This document shows positions 60,547-64,000 of a stretch of 64,000 nt of DNA, in pieces. The stretch comes from Francisella halioticida (lineage in GTDB: Bacteria; Pseudomonadota; Gammaproteobacteria; Francisellales; Francisellaceae), in assembly GCF_002211785.1 (NCBI RefSeq), contig NZ_CP022132.1:1922001-1986000 (forward strand). The letters run 5' to 3'. The notes under the pieces were generated by a model, which was not told the origin of the DNA, ran no database searches, and was given only the letters and a program-made list of their open reading frames with translations. Numbering within the stretch: the stretch's first letter is position 1; each line of letters starts with the position of its first letter. A program made the position numbers and the translations under genes.

Positions 60547-61920
60547 GTGGACTTCAAAAAAACTTTTGAAAAAATTAAACAAAAAATTAATGCTAATAAA
60601 AAAAACTACACTATCTTTGGCGTAATAACAATCATAATTGCATGGCTAATCTTAGGCAAATTAGGTTTAACTTTGACAATTGTTTATTTCATATTTCAAA
60701 TTAAAAAAATAAGAGCATTACTTGCCAAACTACAAAATAAGAATGTTGCCTCGGTAGTAGTGGTGGTAGCAACACTGCTAATATTTGGAAGCATCTTTGG
60801 ATTTGCTGAGTTTATACAAAGCATGATAAAAAAAGGTATGGCATCTTATGTGCCTCAACCTGTTCCAGTTACATCAACTATTGTGAAAAAAACAGATTGG
60901 CAACAAATTATTAATACTATTGGTGAAGCACAAGCTATTCAGTCAACACAAATTTCATCACAGTCTGGTGGTATTGTTAGTGAAATTAATTTCAAAAGTG
61001 GGCAAGAAGTAAAAAAAGGCGACCTACTTTTCAAATTAGATACAAGCCAATTAAAAGCAAATTTGGAGGAAGCTTTTTCAAAACTAAAACTTGCTAAGAT
61101 AACCACAGGCCGTTATAACAAGCTTGTAGAGCAAAGAGCTACATCAAAAGAAACTGCAGATAAAGCTAACGCAAACTATTTAGCAGCCTTAGCACAAGTA
61201 CAAAACATTGAATCTCAAATTGGTTTTAAAGAAGTTAAAGCTCCTTTTGATGGCAAAATAGGTCTTAGAAACATAAGTTTAGGGCAATACTTTAAGAATG
61301 GTGACAACGCTGCAACACTTACAAAAGTAAATCCAATTTTTATTACATTCTCAATACAACAAAACAAAGTTAGTATGATAAAAATAGGACAAAGCATTAA
61401 CTTCTATTCTGACTCATATCCTGGCAGGAAATTTACTGCAAAAATCACTGCCATAAACTCTTTTATTAATGACTCAAACAGATCAATAATGGTTCAAGCA
61501 ACATACAAAAATACAAAACGTCAAATTGTCCCTGGTATGTTTTTAACTGTTCATGTAAGCCTACCAATAAAAAAAGACTCCATTGTAATTCCAAGAAACG
61601 CGGTATCATACAGTTTGTATGGAGAGTCGGTATTTACTTTAAAACCGGTTTTAAACAAGGATGGTAAGCCTCAAAAAGTATCATATACATCTACAGCAGA
61701 AGGAGGGATGAAAACTGTTACTTTAGATAAAACCCTATATAAAGTTGGTCAAGCTAACATTAATGTCATAGAAACAAGAAACAATCTTGCTCTAGTTAAT
61801 GGTTTAAAATCTGGAACAACAATAATCACTTCCGGACAAAACAAACTCCATAAGGGAAGTGATGCGATGCTAAACAATAGCGTAAAATTAAACAATAATA
61901 TATATGAACAAGGAATGTAA
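60547..61920 (+). CDS. RND efflux periplasmic adaptor subunit
   Basis: This membrane-fusion protein links an RND pump to an outer-membrane channel. Starting from GTG it has 457 residues. The lipoyl halves (ISSQSGGIVSEINFKSGQEV, KGDLLFKLD; FKEVKAPFDGKIGLRNISLGQ) flank a short coiled hairpin (about 165-220), followed by the beta-barrel domain. Unusually, about 100 residues with three hydrophobic stretches precede the adaptor body, where most relatives have one signal peptide. The permease gene begins 2 bases after its stop. Confidence 0.9.
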   Translation: MDFKKTFEKIKQKINANKKNYTIFGVITIIIAWLILGKLGLTLTIVYFIFQIKKIRALLAKLQNKNVASVVVVVATLLIFGSIFGFAEFIQSMIKKGMASYVPQPVPVTSTIVKKTDWQQIINTIGEAQAIQSTQISSQSGGIVSEINFKSGQEVKKGDLLFKLDTSQLKANLEEAFSKLKLAKITTGRYNKLVEQRATSKETADKANANYLAALAQVQNIESQIGFKEVKAPFDGKIGLRNISLGQYFKNGDNAATLTKVNPIFITFSIQQNKVSMIKIGQSINFYSDSYPGRKFTAKITAINSFINDSNRSIMVQATYKNTKRQIVPGMFLTVHVSLPIKKDSIVIPRNAVSYSLYGESVFTLKPVLNKDGKPQKVSYTSTAEGGMKTVTLDKTLYKVGQANINVIETRNNLALVNGLKSGTTIITSGQNKLHKGSDAMLNNSVKLNNNIYEQGM

Positions 61921-61922
61921 CA

Positions 61923-64000
61923 ATGCGTCTTATTGATATTTTCATAAGAAGACCTGTTTTATCTCTTTCAATAAGTTTTATGATTATTGTTGTTGGAGTT
62001 GGTTCATTTTTTAACCTTCAGATTAGGCAATATCCCTATATTGATAGTGCAACCATCACAGTTACAACATCATACCCAGGCGCAAACCCAGCAACGATTC
62101 AAGCATTTGTAACTAGACCAATAGAAGCATCTGTCGGCTCATCAAAAGGCATCGACTATATGACATCTGAGTCTGCCCTAGGAACTAGTACAATTACGGT
62201 ATATGTTAAGCTTGGCTATAACTCTAATGATGTTTTATCTGAAGTTGTACAAAATGTAAACTCTGTTCTTAATCAACTACCCAAAGATGCTTATTCTCCT
62301 GCAATCAAATTAAATCCAGCTGATAATTTCCCCGCATTAATTCTTGCTTTTACCAGTAAAACAATGGATTCCTCAGAAATATCTGCATATATAAACTCAG
62401 AGCTAACACCAAAACTACTTGCTAAAGGTGGATTATCAGAAATAGATGTATGGGGCAATAAGCCATATGCAATGCGTGCATATCCTAACAAATCTCGTAT
62501 GGCAGAATATGGCATAACTCCTAATGAGCTATCTCAAGCAATTGGCGCTAACAGTTTGGTCTCAGCTGGTGGTCAAATACAAGGACCATATTTAAACTAT
62601 ACGCTAAACCCTGAGACAAGTATGTCTAAAGCCCAAGACTATGAAAACCTCATTATCAAAAAAAGTAGTAAACAAGTAGTTAGACTGAAAGATGTTGCAA
62701 AAGTAGAACTTGGCGCTCAAGACTATAACTCTTCAGTATACTTTGCTGGTAAAAATGCTGTACTTGCAGGTGCAGTAGTTTCACCAGAAGATAATCCCCT
62801 TTCAGTTGTTGCCAATCTAATCAAAGAACTTCCAAATATTAAAGCCAGCTTACCTAATGGTTTAGATGTTGATATTGCTTACAACCAAACCTTATATATA
62901 GAAAGCTCAATTGATGAGGTTATTCACACTCTTGCTGAAGCAATAATTATCGTGTCTATTGTAATGTTTTTATTTTTAGGGTCACTAAGAGCAATTATTG
63001 TACCTGTAATAGCTATTCCTTTATCAATTATAGGCTCTTTTTTCTTAATGAGCATGATGGGATTCTCAATAAATCTCCTAACCTTATTAGCGATGATCCT
63101 TGCCATAGGATTAGTGGTTGATGACGCTATTGTTGTACTTGAAAATATTTATCGCCATATTGAAGAAGGCATGGAACCTTTCCCTGCAGCAATAAAAGGG
63201 GCTAGAGAAATAGCTAACCCTGTAGTATTAATGACTTTAACTCTACTAGTCGTATATGCTCCTATTGGAATGATGGGAGGATTTACAGGACAATTATTTA
63301 CTGAGTTTGCCTACTCACTTGCTGGAGCTGTACTTATATCTGGTATAGTTGCCTATACACTATCGCCAATGATATGTTCAAAAGTACTTAATCGCCAAAT
63401 GATGAGCTCTAAATTAGTGAAATTTGTAGATTCAGTATTTAGTAAGTTAACAGCAAAATATAAGTCTTTACTCATATTTGTTTTAGATATAAAACCAGCC
63501 ATTGCTATAATGGGAATTATAGTACTTATTAGCTGTTTTATAATGGGGACTGGCATCAAATCAGAACTTGCTCCAACTGAAGATCAGGGATTTATTGCGG
63601 TAATAGGTCAAGCCCCATCTTCTGCGAATATTAATTACTCAGAAGCTTTTGGTAAAAAGCTAAATCAAACTTTAGACAAAGTACCTGGTAAAAAAGATAC
63701 TTTTATTCTAAACGGTGTAATGGGTTCTAATGTAATCTTTAGTGGATTTATTATGAAACCTTGGGATGACAGAAAAATTTCTCAGCAAAAGGCAGCTAAC
63801 TTAATCCAATCTAGAGTAACTGCATTGCCTGGTATACAAACATATGTACAACAAATGCCTTCTCTACCGGGGATTCCTCGAGGTGCCCCTCTCTCTCTGG
63901 TTATTCAAAGTGTTAATGATTATAAAGCAATAAATGACATTACTAATAAAGTCATTGATAAGATGATGAAAAGTGGCCTATTTGTTTTTACACAAAGCGA
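61923..64000 (+). CDS. RND efflux permease (AcrB-like), cut by window end
   Basis: This proton-driven multidrug pump is seen for about 692 residues (full length usually 1,020-1,050). The start MRLIDIFIRRPVLSLSISF follows AAGGA at the end of the adaptor gene. TM4 has the proton-relay pair in AIGLVVDDAIVVLENIYRH. Porter-domain features (SYPGANPATIQ, GTSTITVYVKLG, NPADNFPALI) are typical. The product continues beyond 64000. With the adaptor it forms an efflux operon possibly transcribed with dsbB. Confidence 0.95.
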   Translation, partial: MRLIDIFIRRPVLSLSISFMIIVVGVGSFFNLQIRQYPYIDSATITVTTSYPGANPATIQAFVTRPIEASVGSSKGIDYMTSESALGTSTITVYVKLGYNSNDVLSEVVQNVNSVLNQLPKDAYSPAIKLNPADNFPALILAFTSKTMDSSEISAYINSELTPKLLAKGGLSEIDVWGNKPYAMRAYPNKSRMAEYGITPNELSQAIGANSLVSAGGQIQGPYLNYTLNPETSMSKAQDYENLIIKKSSKQVVRLKDVAKVELGAQDYNSSVYFAGKNAVLAGAVVSPEDNPLSVVANLIKELPNIKASLPNGLDVDIAYNQTLYIESSIDEVIHTLAEAIIIVSIVMFLFLGSLRAIIVPVIAIPLSIIGSFFLMSMMGFSINLLTLLAMILAIGLVVDDAIVVLENIYRHIEEGMEPFPAAIKGAREIANPVVLMTLTLLVVYAPIGMMGGFTGQLFTEFAYSLAGAVLISGIVAYTLSPMICSKVLNRQMMSSKLVKFVDSVFSKLTAKYKSLLIFVLDIKPAIAIMGIIVLISCFIMGTGIKSELAPTEDQGFIAVIGQAPSSANINYSEAFGKKLNQTLDKVPGKKDTFILNGVMGSNVIFSGFIMKPWDDRKISQQKAANLIQSRVTALPGIQTYVQQMPSLPGIPRGAPLSLVIQSVNDYKAINDITNKVIDKMMKSGLFVFTQS

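Overview
This window is an AT-rich gammaproteobacterial chromosome segment that reads as Francisella, most likely the fish-pathogen branch (F. noatunensis / F. orientalis / F. philomiragia relatives). That assignment rests on protein style, gene content and the heavy load of insertion sequences and pseudogenes. It is a judgement from memory, not a database result.

Layout. Positions 1-10,200 are an insertion and decay zone. They hold IS-A (left-truncated by the window) inside IS-B inside a dead drug-efflux gene, then lldD, an aldolase remnant, a second IS-B, a 30-base scrap of an IS4-like element, IS-C, an unrecognised broken gene, small decayed genes, and a dead tandem copy of trkH. From 10,300 to 24,750 most genes are intact: trkH, a lipoprotein, a ProQ/FinO-domain protein, tRNA-Met with a near-consensus promoter, a sugar transporter, a serine hydrolase, the 4.5S RNA, yaaA, rlmH, IS-C copy 2, an MFS efflux gene, prmB, cysS and a large pilin-like protein. 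From 24,750 to 27,700 lies the rest of a minor-pilin operon. Its PilW-like gene is split by IS-A and its PilV-like gene is broken by point mutations.

From 27,800 to 43,700 are hemA-prfA-prmC, yfgM-bamB-MFS, parE, IS-A copy 3, a peptide transporter, an intact IS-B, ftsY and a FimV-like gene. From 43,700 to 52,800 a minus-strand block carries prfC, tmk, nupC-deoC-deoB, coaX and polA. From 53,000 to 55,900 an MFS gene is interrupted by a frameshifted IS4/IS701-like element. The right end holds msbA-lpxK, cca, dsbB and an RND efflux pair whose permease runs off the window.

Four IS types can be told apart. IS-A is 1,295 bp with 3 copies, IS-B about 1,312 bp with 3 copies, IS-C 1,219 bp with 2 copies, and IS-D (IS4/IS701-like) has one frameshifted copy plus a scrap. 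Element ends were set by comparing copies. Only the third IS-B copy has an uninterrupted transposase frame and a plausible 3-bp target duplication. Housekeeping functions (translation termination, envelope assembly, lipid A export, nucleoside salvage, replication) look intact, while pili, extra transporters and catabolic genes are eroding. That fits a host-restricted lineage undergoing genome reduction. I did not find a clearly new defence or mobile system. The oddest items are a nonsense codon shared by all IS-A transposases and a pilin-like protein with an eleven-unit hexanucleotide repeat.
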